Below, piece by piece: positions 1 to 7,282 of a DNA stretch of 32,035 nucleotides; the first letter of the stretch is position 1; each line of letters opens with the position of its first letter. The notes beneath the pieces are model-generated. The model was not told where the DNA came from, did no database searches, and was given only the letters and a program-made list of their open reading frames with translations. The position numbers and the translations under genes were made by a program. This DNA comes from a virus, in the IMG/VR virus record IMGVR_UViG_3300043446_002476, positions 1-32,035 of that record. The stretch is one strand, 5' to 3'.

Positions 1-1287
1 GTCAACGACACCGGTGTCAACGTGGCGGTATTGGTACTGTTGGCCACCGACAGTGAGGTGGCCGTCGCCACCGCGTTTACGGTACTGTTCCCGAGGAACA
101 CGGTCGTTGTATTTGCGACCGTTCCACCAATTGTCAATGAAATGGGCGTCAACGTGGCCGTATTCGTACTATTCGCCACGGATAACGATGTGGCGGTATG
201 GACCGAGTTGACCGTACTGTTACCAAAGAACACAGTCGTCGTGTTGGCGTACACGTTCGCGCCGGCGTAAAACCCAACCGTGTTGGCGACCTGTGTGCCG
301 ATGGTTAATGAAATGGGCGTCAACGTGGCGGTATTGGTACTGTTGGCCACCGACAGTGACGTGGCGGTATGTACCGAGTTGACGGTACTGTTGCCAAAGA
401 ATACCGTCGTGGTGTTCGCATAGACGTTCGCGCCGGCATAGAACCCAGTGGTATTGGCAATCTGTGTACCAATCGTCAGCGAGATAGGTGTCAAGGTGGC
501 GGTATTGGTACTGTTGGCCACGGACAGTGAGGTCGCGGTGTGACTAACATTCGCGGTGGAGTTTCCTACAAACACATTCGTTACGTTTGCGATAACGTTT
601 GCGCCAATCGACACTGACGTAATACCTGTATATGCACCAGAAATACGACCATCGGGTACGGTACCCGTCGATAACGCCGACGCATTAATACCCGTAGTGC
701 TCGATGTTGAAATCACTGTTGCGCCACCGACCACAATTGCAGATGTGTTCACTACTGTAGTGCCGATTGTGAGAGATATCGGCGTCAACGTGGCGGTATT
801 GGTACTATTGGCCACGGTGAGCGAAGTCGCAGTATGTACCGAGTTGACGGTCGAGTTCCCAAAGAACACGGTCGTCGTATTCGCATAGACGTTCGCACCG
901 GCGTAGAACCCGATGGTGTTGGCTATCTGTGTCCCAATGGTCAAGGAAATAGGCGTCAGGGTCGCGGTATTGGTACTGTTGGCCACTGCCACCGATGCGG
1001 CCGTATGGACGGAATTCACCGTACTGTTCCCGAGGAATACCGTTGTCGTGTTGGCGACCGTTCCACCAATCGTCAACGACACCGGTGTCAACGTGGCAGT
1101 ATTGGTACTATTCGCGACTGACAATGACGTAGCGGTGTGTATTGAATTGACCGTTGAGTTTCCAAAGAACACAGTCGTCGTATTCGCGTACACGTTGGCA
1201 CCCGCATAGAAGCCAAGCGTATTGGCCACCTGAGTACCAATCGTCAACGACACCGGTGTCAACGTGGCAGTATTGGTGCTATTGGCC
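1..1287 (-). repeat. Coding tandem repeats of two lengths (132 and 171 bp)
   Basis: A 45-bp core encoding VANSTNTATLTP plus the next residues starts at plus-strand positions 1, 133, 304, 475, 769, 940, 1072 and 1243. The spacings are 132, 171, 171, 294, 171, 132 and 171. The 171-bp unit is the 132-bp unit plus 39 bp encoding a 13-residue insert containing FYAGANVYAN. The 294-bp interval holds a unique segment with the GTVPDGRISG motif. All spacings are multiples of three, so the array stays in frame. These are protein repeats of a fibre and not an intergenic array. Confidence 0.9.
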
Positions 1288-1577
1288 ACTGCCACCGATG
1301 TGGCTGTATGACTGACATTAGCAGTACTGTTTCCAACAAACACGGTCGTGAGATTTGCCGTGACATTCGACCCAACCGATAACGCACCATTAGCCGTCAA
1401 GTTAACCACCGTAATGGTACCGTTAACGGAGGCGTTACCCGTACTGGTGGCAGGGGTCGCATTTTGCGCGACCAAAATATATTCGCTCGTGTTTCCAACC
1501 GCGATGATGATTTGGTTTGTGGTGTTAACCCACTGACCAAACGTATTGGACAGTTGAATTTGTGACGGTAATGGCAT
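1..1577 (-). CDS. Repeat-rich tail fibre protein, C-terminus cut by window edge
   Basis: The minus strand reads open from an ATG at 1577-1575 to the left edge, at least 525 codons with no stop, so the C-terminus is outside the window. The start is supported by an upstream GGAG about 6 bases before the ATG. The N-terminus (MPLPSQIQ...F..W...TN.II) closely matches the start of the fibre-like protein at 8457-9737, suggesting a shared virion-docking segment. From about residue 80 the protein is a Thr/Asn/Val-rich array in which VANSTNTATLTP followed by I/V-SLTIG recurs eight times. One spacer contains GTVPDGRISG, a motif I associate with phage tail fibres. It is likely a trimeric beta-structured fibre or fibre shaft. 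The fibre assignment rests on composition, repeats and context; the receptor-binding tip, if present, lies beyond the edge. It is the last gene of the leftward operon seen here, 49 bases after the glycosyltransferase-like gene. Confidence 0.85.
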   Translation of the reverse strand, partial: MPLPSQIQLSNTFGQWVNTTNQIIIAVGNTSEYILVAQNATPATSTGNASVNGTITVVNLTANGALSVGSNVTANLTTVFVGNSTANVSHTATSVAVANSTNTATLTPVSLTIGTQVANTLGFYAGANVYANTTTVFFGNSTVNSIHTATSLSVANSTNTATLTPVSLTIGGTVANTTTVFLGNSTVNSVHTAASVAVANSTNTATLTPISLTIGTQIANTIGFYAGANVYANTTTVFFGNSTVNSVHTATSLTVANSTNTATLTPISLTIGTTVVNTSAIVVGGATVISTSSTTGINASALSTGTVPDGRISGAYTGITSVSIGANVIANVTNVFVGNSTANVSHTATSLSVANSTNTATLTPISLTIGTQIANTTGFYAGANVYANTTTVFFGNSTVNSVHTATSLSVANSTNTATLTPISLTIGTQVANTVGFYAGANVYANTTTVFFGNSTVNSVHTATSLSVANSTNTATLTPISLTIGGTVANTTTVFLGNSTVNAVATATSLSVANSTNTATLTPVSL

Positions 1578-1626
1578 AATTTCTCCGTTTATACGTAGCC
1601 GAAGCCTCTAAATGAGTCTACATATC

Positions 1627-2739
1627 CTATTTAGAATTGCCAATACCCCAACACTCTCGAAGAATTCGTTTTACTACCTCTTTAGGGGATGCGACCGTTC
1701 TCATACGGTTCTGTGCATTTTTTGCCAATTTTATAGCAAATGCGTGGTCATCCCGCACCTCTCTATACCGACGTAATAATTCTTTGGCTGCGCGTTCTGG
1801 ATTATTTGGGCGTCCTACATTGTCTGTCCCACTCGGAGGTATTACTGCTGCGTAATCCACATTTGGGACAATAGGTTCCATTAATGGGTGTCTCGGGTAT
1901 TCAAACCCAATCGTCGCGCATCCTAGTGTCCAAAGTTCATGCTCACGATTACACCACGGGCCTCCAGCGAGAAACAAATTCCACCGATGCTGTGCGGCAA
2001 TTTTCCACCATGCATCGCGTGGAAGTTTTTCCGTGCGGTCCCATACAACAACTTCGTCGGGCGCCAAATCTTTCAAATACAATGCAACTTCCCGCCATGG
2101 ACGACGAATTCCATCCTCTCCCGCTCGTGAATACGAATAACTACCCGTGTCTCCTATTGTTCCCGCAAAAAATAATCGAAGATCTGTCGCCGTTTCTGCG
2201 GGTAATTGCCGATAGTAAGTGTCTGTAAATAACTCGGTATCATACGGATTCATCGTAAAATACAAAAACGGCTTATACTTGTGCGGTGCGGCAGTATTTT
2301 TTTGCACCCATTCGCGCTCGTACATGGTCATATAGACCGCAATACAATTATCACTTGCCGACCATTGACGACCAAACGTCGGGTAATCTTGCATATCAAT
2401 CATGCAAAATTCATTTGAATCTAATTCACGAATAACCACGACATCACAATTAAATACTCCTTGTGTCGTAATTCCATCGGCTATAAACGGTGAGACATAA
2501 TTTTCATCGCGACTGTCTGGACCAACGGATTCTCCAACTACTTCATGCCCGTGTTGACGTAACCATTTTGCGGCTTCCAACAATAAGACCGCATTATAAC
2601 GCGGCCCCCACGAATGAGGGCCCTCGTTCCAATTGCCAGAAGTTGTATACGTTGGTAATATACACGACTGATTGTTTCCAATATCAATTTGCGCCGATGG
2701 AACTCCCGCTACATCATATGAAGTAATTTGAAACCGCAT
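1627..2739 (-). CDS. Glycosyltransferase-like protein
   Basis: The protein is 370 residues, starting MRFQITSYDV at 2739. This start is chosen over an in-frame ATG at 2844 because AGGAGAG lies 3-10 bases before it and because the longer form would overlap the preceding gene by about 100 bases. The C-terminal half has features of a GT-B-like or exostosin-like glycosyltransferase: a FFAGTIG segment, then an RPWR helix, a segment ending in NLFLAGG, and an REHELWTLGCATIGFEYPRHP block resembling the sugar-nucleotide-binding end of such enzymes. A basic helical tail follows. I cannot assign a donor or acceptor. The position between the methyltransferase fusion and a tail fibre gene suggests it acts on a virion protein or on surface glycans, which is inference. 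No signal peptide or membrane segment is visible. Family assignment is by eye and moderate. Confidence 0.55.
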   Translation of the reverse strand: MRFQITSYDVAGVPSAQIDIGNNQSCILPTYTTSGNWNEGPHSWGPRYNAVLLLEAAKWLRQHGHEVVGESVGPDSRDENYVSPFIADGITTQGVFNCDVVVIRELDSNEFCMIDMQDYPTFGRQWSASDNCIAVYMTMYEREWVQKNTAAPHKYKPFLYFTMNPYDTELFTDTYYRQLPAETATDLRLFFAGTIGDTGSYSYSRAGEDGIRRPWREVALYLKDLAPDEVVVWDRTEKLPRDAWWKIAAQHRWNLFLAGGPWCNREHELWTLGCATIGFEYPRHPLMEPIVPNVDYAAVIPPSGTDNVGRPNNPERAAKELLRRYREVRDDHAFAIKLAKNAQNRMRTVASPKEVVKRILRECWGIGNSK

Positions 2740-2747
2740 GAACTCTC

Positions 2748-4115
2748 CTACGGAATGGTAATGACTCCTATTGCCGTTTCGCGAAATGATTCTGCGCAAG
2801 TAATAATTAACTGATCGACTGGATATCCCGCTAATGCAACCCAATCTTGTAATGGTCGTTTTACCAAGTTATCACCGTACACATATACAAGATGTGTCTT
2901 ATACGCAGATAATGCCTCGCGAGTTTTTTGCGCATCGTCCTCTGTCATTTCAGTAAGTCGCACAGGACAATACATCGCAATAGTTGTTTCTGGCGCGAAC
3001 CATCCGGTCCATTGCAACTCTTCAATTTTTGACGCATTCCACTTACCCACTAATCCAGATTGTACCGACCGAATAGCACTCTCATTGATATCGACTCCTC
3101 CAATAGAAATATCAGGACGACTCAATTTTGCCGTACGCAAGAGCCGCCCGTTGCCACACCCCAAATCAATAATTGCACCGTTGGTCGGCACAATATTTTT
3201 AATTTCCTCCACCAGTGGTGCATGGGATGCGAGCATTCCTGCAAAACTAGAAAATCCATTGTCCGTCCACAAATCTTCAGTGGGTTTTACATACCGTCCC
3301 TGGCGAGTAAACTGCCGACCATCGGTCGGTGGGGCCCAATCGGTGCGCGTAGACACTTTGATGGCGGGGCCGACAATCTCCGCGATACCGTTCACTCCAC
3401 TCCATCGCACAGGCCATGACAATACCGTATCGATGACCTTAACTTCTTCGGCGTATCCATACTTCTTCATCGCCTCGCGAGTCTTACGTCCAATTTCAAC
3501 CGTAGCATCGCATTGATAGGAACACGGAAGATGTGATACCCACCGAATCCCTAACCACCGCCATAACATATTCGCTTCAACAGGACCCGACGCATCTCCA
3601 TTAGACGCATACTGATCCCATGTGGTATCCACTTGTCCTGCACCCCATGTACGATGGAAGAATTCACGGCAACATGACGGATAGCCTAATACTTGGCCAA
3701 GCACTTCGTTGTTCTCCGCGATATTCTCCGTTTCTAAAATTAACGGTAGCACATTTTTATTAGCAATCAATACCCGATATTGCCATGGTTTAGTTGAATC
3801 AAATGCGGTAGGCGCGGACCCCGATGAATACGCATTATGTTCACGATTTGTTTGTGTAACAGGAATTACTACTAACCCATGTTTTGCCGCACGAGCATTT
3901 ACATGCAATAAATTTTGCGGCTCAACAAACGTATACATTGCTGGGCGAATTCCTTCAATGACCGTAATCCATTCAATTTCTTCACGGAGTGATGATACCC
4001 GTTCAATCAAAGGTTTCCAGTAGTCACGTTCAACCATTGACGCCCAGGCCCAGCGCGTCCATTCGGGAAGGGTCGGTCGATTTGGATCGAGAACTGAAGC
4101 GGTAATTGCTGCCAT
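2748..4115 (-). CDS. Cys-motif (DUF483-like) domain fused to SAM-dependent methyltransferase
   Basis: The protein is 455 residues with two parts. The C-terminal part is a class I SAM-dependent methyltransferase fold: DLGCGNGRLL at about residues 317-326 is the SAM-binding motif I, and GGVDIN at about 339-344 supplies the acidic residue that normally binds the SAM ribose. The N-terminal part holds LGYPSCCREFF (Cys148, Cys149) and HLPCSYQC (Cys198, Cys202). This pattern resembles the small cysteine family DUF483, although I am recalling that family and could not search. The four cysteines could bind a metal or iron-sulfur cluster. The gene starts 6 bases after the stop of a radical SAM gene, with AAGGA about 8 bases before the ATG, and the next gene's ribosome site overlaps its stop, so it is translationally coupled on both sides. 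A modification role on the same target as the radical SAM enzymes is inferred from context. The substrate is unknown. Confidence 0.7.
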   Translation of the reverse strand: MAAITASVLDPNRPTLPEWTRWAWASMVERDYWKPLIERVSSLREEIEWITVIEGIRPAMYTFVEPQNLLHVNARAAKHGLVVIPVTQTNREHNAYSSGSAPTAFDSTKPWQYRVLIANKNVLPLILETENIAENNEVLGQVLGYPSCCREFFHRTWGAGQVDTTWDQYASNGDASGPVEANMLWRWLGIRWVSHLPCSYQCDATVEIGRKTREAMKKYGYAEEVKVIDTVLSWPVRWSGVNGIAEIVGPAIKVSTRTDWAPPTDGRQFTRQGRYVKPTEDLWTDNGFSSFAGMLASHAPLVEEIKNIVPTNGAIIDLGCGNGRLLRTAKLSRPDISIGGVDINESAIRSVQSGLVGKWNASKIEELQWTGWFAPETTIAMYCPVRLTEMTEDDAQKTREALSAYKTHLVYVYGDNLVKRPLQDWVALAGYPVDQLIITCAESFRETAIGVITIP

Positions 4116-4121
4116 ACTATG

Positions 4122-5519
4122 TTATCCTTCTAATAAAGCGGCGTCTACATGATCGCCGTGGGGAATATTCACAATTGCGCTGTCGCTATGATCACCATGT
4201 TCGCTATGCGGAAGCCCCACATCCATATGATCGCCATGATGATCGCCATGCATATTTGTTGAACCATGATTAGTTGGCAATTCTCCTTTAGCGATAGCAA
4301 CCGCTGCATTCAAATGCATCTGCCGACCTTTTGACCATGCTTCAATAAGAATCTGTTCAATTTTTGGTCGAAGTGGAGATAGGGTAATCGGTTCTTCTCC
4401 AACTCCTCGCAATTTTCTTTCCATTTCAGTAAACTGTTCCTTCAATACCTCACAATGTGTCGAACGAAGCCGCCAATCTCCCTCACGTCCATCTTCAAAT
4501 TCTAATCCTGTGCCTGGACAATGACCCGTGCAGGTTATGAAAAATCGACAATCTTTACACCCCCCATGTTCTTGTGGGGTCACATAAAGTGACAATTGAC
4601 GCACATGTGCGCGAGTGCTCGGAAAATAATTACCGATTTGCCATGGGGCCGAATATCCAAACCCTTCACCTGGCAGCCAATCAATACCATCCTTTACCGC
4701 ACGAGTACAGTTTGCGGGACTCCCGTCATTTCCAATTCCTTGTACCGCAGCCGTGCTCCATCCATCACACGCAGCGAATACACACATTGCTTTACTTGCA
4801 TCACCGCGTAATAAGTCACGCGACTCATTGAAATTCAAAAATTTCATTTGGGTGAGTTCGTGTTCCAATGCGGATAATTCTCGCATGGCTTGTTTTAATT
4901 GGTCGTCAGGTAAAAACCATTTTCCCGCATTATAATCCATTTCTAAAAAATGAAAGTTAACAAATTGCACACCTTTACGATCTAACTCTCGAATCCATTC
5001 TTTGAATCGTGGGAATACCGCAGGGGCGCAATTTCCGGCATGAAGCGTGATAATTAGCGTTGGCCCGTGCCCCCACCACGCATTTGGTTCCTTAGATAAG
5101 GCGCATACCATATCAATAGCACGTAACGTTTTCTGTGTCGCCGTTCGTGTCGCCTCTAATGTACCCGCCCAGCGAGAATCGTTCAAATCATCAGGGCCAT
5201 CCAAACTAATGCCCACTTGCGTTTTATATTTCCGAAATAAATCAATATGCGCAGGAGTAATTAATGTCCCGTTTGTCTGGAGACCAGTTTGACCCCAATC
5301 CTCATATCCAACTTTTAATAACTCTTCCAGTTCTTCGAGCCGAATAAGCAGAGGTTCTCCACCAAATAATTGCCAAAATCCATTAGATTGTTTGGCGGCG
5401 GACAATACTTCTTTGCGATGATATCTAGCAGTAGGTGTGACTTTACGTCCTGCTTCTTCATAACAATATTCGCACCGAAGATTACATGTAACCCCTACGG
5501 GTAAAATTTCAATAGACAT
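4122..5519 (-). CDS. Radical SAM/SPASM protein with His-Xaa-Asp tail (copy A)
   Basis: The protein is 465 residues. CNLRCEYC (Cys12, 16, 19) is the CX3CX2C motif that binds the radical SAM [4Fe-4S] cluster, followed by GGEP at residues 53-56. The SPASM region is complete: Cys251-X14-Gly-X4-Cys271, then Cys321-X2-Cys324-X5-Cys330-X3-Cys334, and Cys356, the set that normally binds two auxiliary [4Fe-4S] clusters. SPASM enzymes usually modify peptides or proteins by thioether, C-C or C-O crosslinking. After about residue 417 the protein ends in a low-complexity tail with three HGDHxD units. It is a paralogue of the protein encoded immediately upstream (5526-7250) and shares GISLDGPDDLNDSRWAGTLEAT and LSLYVTPQEHGGC blocks. 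No clear ribosome-binding site precedes the ATG, which begins 6 bases after the upstream stop, so coupling is likely. The probable target is the His-Xaa-Asp protein at 7283-8452 or its own tail (inference). Confidence 0.93.
   Translation of the reverse strand: MSIEILPVGVTCNLRCEYCYEEAGRKVTPTARYHRKEVLSAAKQSNGFWQLFGGEPLLIRLEELEELLKVGYEDWGQTGLQTNGTLITPAHIDLFRKYKTQVGISLDGPDDLNDSRWAGTLEATRTATQKTLRAIDMVCALSKEPNAWWGHGPTLIITLHAGNCAPAVFPRFKEWIRELDRKGVQFVNFHFLEMDYNAGKWFLPDDQLKQAMRELSALEHELTQMKFLNFNESRDLLRGDASKAMCVFAACDGWSTAAVQGIGNDGSPANCTRAVKDGIDWLPGEGFGYSAPWQIGNYFPSTRAHVRQLSLYVTPQEHGGCKDCRFFITCTGHCPGTGLEFEDGREGDWRLRSTHCEVLKEQFTEMERKLRGVGEEPITLSPLRPKIEQILIEAWSKGRQMHLNAAVAIAKGELPTNHGSTNMHGDHHGDHMDVGLPHSEHGDHSDSAIVNIPHGDHVDAALLEG
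4143..4250 (-). repeat. HGDHxD tail of radical SAM copy A
   Basis: Residues 424-459 contain HGDHHGDHMD, HGDHSD and HGDHVD separated by short variable linkers. Each HGDHxD reads as two consecutive His-Xaa-Asp triplets, giving about seven triplets by hand count. The same triplet dominates the protein at 7283-8452. Confidence 0.9.
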
Positions 5520-5525
5520 GGCACG

Positions 5526-7250
5526 TTACCATAAAACAATACGTTTTCCATCGGTAGTAGTATGTTGTTCTCCACTAGTCCGTTTACGTGGTTGTGCTAG
5601 TGCGTAGTCCAGATGATCGGCATGATCATCACCGTGACCATCGCCGTGCGGAGAATATTGTTGTACCATAGATTCATCTACATGGTCACCATGAGGAGTA
5701 ATGTCTGTATGATCCCCATGTTCAATTGGGGGTGTAATTTCTGGCGCTTCATCCGTATGGTCACCGTGAGGAATAACATCCGTATGGTCGCCGTGTTGGT
5801 TATCCTCAACAGAAACCTCAAGCATAGGCGAACACGCATTATCTGTATGATCACCATGACGTTGGTCTACAATTGCCGCATCGGTATGATCACCGTGAGG
5901 CTGCTCAGGACGCCCACCCAGTAACGCAGCATCTGAATGATCACCGTGTCCATCCCCATGCGAGTTTGCTCTAGCCGGTGTTCCTAAAATCGTGGACAGG
6001 GAAAGTTTTCCTTCTGCAATGTCCTTGGCGGTTGACATCGGAATATTTTTTCCGTGTGTCCATCCCGTGTACATAATTTGTTCCATCGTTGCTAATACAG
6101 GAGACTGCGTTACCGGCATTTCGCCAATTTCTAATAATCGGCGCTCGCCTTCTTCAAACAAATCTTTCCATGTTTGACAATACGTAGTCCGCAGTCGCCA
6201 GTCCCCATACTGACCCGTGACGCTCTCTTCTCCAGTGCCAGGGCACTGACCCATACACATCACCCAGAATCGGCATCCCTGGCATCCTCCATGCTCCTGT
6301 GGAGTCACGTAAAGAGAAAGTTGCCGTTCGTGACTGCGATTCGTCATCGGGAAATTACCAATTTGCCATTTAGACGCTTCACCAAATCCTTCAGCCGGCA
6401 TCCAGTCAATACCGTCTTTATTGGTGCGCGTACAGTGTGACGGAGACCCATCACCCTCTAGTCCCTGTACTGCCGAGGTGTTCCACGGGTCGCAGGCGCG
6501 CCATACGCACATAACATTTCGATCATTGGCGCGGAGCAAGTCGATAATTTCCTTAAAATTAATAGCAGACGCATTGACCCATGTAGTTGATAACTCCCAT
6601 AAATCTAACATGACTTCCTTCATGCGGTCATGAGGAATATACCACTCACTATCTTTGGTCGCTTCCGCGTCTAATTCCATCACATGAAAATTAAACGAGC
6701 GAATGCCGCGCATGTCCATCTCAGAAAGCCATGCCTTCATTCTTGGCCAACCATCAAGGGTGGTATTTTTTCCGTGCAGCGTGATAATGAGACTGGGAAT
6801 TAGTCGTGTGTTGCCTGTTTCGTGTACGCGGGCGAGGAGCATATCAATCGCACGGAACGTTTTTTCGGTGGCTTTTCGAGTTGCCTCTAATGTGCCAGCC
6901 CAGCGAGAATCATTCAGATCGTCGGGGCCATCAAGGCTAATACCAACATGCGTATTGTATCGCTCAAACAGTTCGACATGCTTTGGAGTAATTAGGGTGC
7001 CGTTGGTTTGCACACCAGTGCTCTTCCACTTTTCATACCCGATGGCAAGCAATTCTTCTAGTTCGGGCAAACTAATCAGTAAGGCTTCCCCACCAAACAA
7101 CGACCATCGACTATCGGCGCTTTCAATCGCAGCCAACACCGCAGCACGATTGTATCGGAGAGTCGGGGTGCGAGAGCGGACAGGTTCTTCGTAACAATAG
7201 GCGCAGCGTAAATTACAGGTCACACCCACAGGTCTCACTTCAATACTCAT
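5526..7250 (-). CDS. Radical SAM/SPASM protein with long His-Xaa-Asp tail (copy B)
   Basis: The protein is 574 residues. CNLRCAYC (Cys12, 16, 19) is the radical SAM cluster motif. Residues 53-56 read GGEA in place of the usual GGEP, keeping the Glu. The SPASM set is complete: Cys253-X14-Gly-X4-Cys273, Cys323-X2-Cys326-X5-Cys332-X3-Cys336 and Cys358. It is paralogous to the downstream copy A along the whole catalytic region. From about residue 431 it carries an extra 140-residue tail with seven HGDHxD units plus HGDG and HADHLD variants, and ends in a basic stretch. Known SPASM maturases install crosslinks in peptide or protein substrates, and the tail may be a fused substrate or a recruitment element. 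GGAG lies about 9 bases before the ATG, and a CTAAATA box lies further upstream. It follows the His-Xaa-Asp protein gene by 32 bases, which supports an enzyme-substrate pair. Assignment to radical SAM/SPASM is firm; the reaction is not known. Confidence 0.93.
   Translation of the reverse strand: MSIEVRPVGVTCNLRCAYCYEEPVRSRTPTLRYNRAAVLAAIESADSRWSLFGGEALLISLPELEELLAIGYEKWKSTGVQTNGTLITPKHVELFERYNTHVGISLDGPDDLNDSRWAGTLEATRKATEKTFRAIDMLLARVHETGNTRLIPSLIITLHGKNTTLDGWPRMKAWLSEMDMRGIRSFNFHVMELDAEATKDSEWYIPHDRMKEVMLDLWELSTTWVNASAINFKEIIDLLRANDRNVMCVWRACDPWNTSAVQGLEGDGSPSHCTRTNKDGIDWMPAEGFGEASKWQIGNFPMTNRSHERQLSLYVTPQEHGGCQGCRFWVMCMGQCPGTGEESVTGQYGDWRLRTTYCQTWKDLFEEGERRLLEIGEMPVTQSPVLATMEQIMYTGWTHGKNIPMSTAKDIAEGKLSLSTILGTPARANSHGDGHGDHSDAALLGGRPEQPHGDHTDAAIVDQRHGDHTDNACSPMLEVSVEDNQHGDHTDVIPHGDHTDEAPEITPPIEHGDHTDITPHGDHVDESMVQQYSPHGDGHGDDHADHLDYALAQPRKRTSGEQHTTTDGKRIVLW
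5607..5960 (-). repeat. HGDHxD tail of radical SAM copy B
   Basis: Residues 431-548 contain HGDHSD (435), HGDHTD (452, 465, 486, 495, 511) and HGDHVD (520), plus HGDG, HAD and HLD variants at both ends. This is about 19 His-Xaa-Asp triplets by hand count. Linkers between units vary in length and sequence while His and Asp do not, so the triplet seems to be the conserved element. Confidence 0.9.
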
Positions 7251-7266
7251 TCAAATACTCCATAAC

Positions 7267-7274
7267 TATTTAGG
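7267..7274 (-). promoter_or_regulatory. Possible late-promoter-like box (CCTAAATA)
   Basis: On the minus strand CCTAAATA lies in the 32-base gap before radical SAM copy B, 16 bases before its ATG, with a GGAG ribosome site between them. It resembles the T4 late -10 octamer TATAAATA. A similar CTAAATA occurs at 1628-1634, overlapping the stop of the glycosyltransferase-like gene ahead of the fibre gene. Short AT-rich matches are expected by chance, so support is weak. Confidence 0.35.
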
Positions 7275-7282
7275 GACTGCGA

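Noticed and set aside
1-1287. Possible CRISPR-like or intergenic tandem array
   Set aside because: Units are in frame within a long open reading frame, spacers are not unique, and lengths are multiples of three.
1-1536. Open frames on the plus strand over the left fibre repeats
   Set aside because: They repeat with the same period as the minus-strand fibre gene, have no ribosome sites and are shadows of a 525-codon coding frame with fibre-like protein sequence.
1590-1622. Hairpin in the gap before the left fibre gene (outer GTAG/CTAC, inner CTC/GAG)
   Set aside because: The stem is short and interrupted and has no T-run, so a terminator is not supported.
2740-2844. Longer start for the glycosyltransferase-like gene at 2844
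   Set aside because: It would overlap the methyltransferase gene by 97 bases, lacks a good ribosome site, and the extra residues look like out-of-frame sequence; AGGAGAG sits before the ATG at 2739.
5607-5960. Histidine-rich tails as cloning-type His tags or simple low-complexity noise
   Set aside because: The His and Asp positions are strictly kept while linkers vary, the motif is shared by three neighbouring genes, and there is no plain poly-His run.
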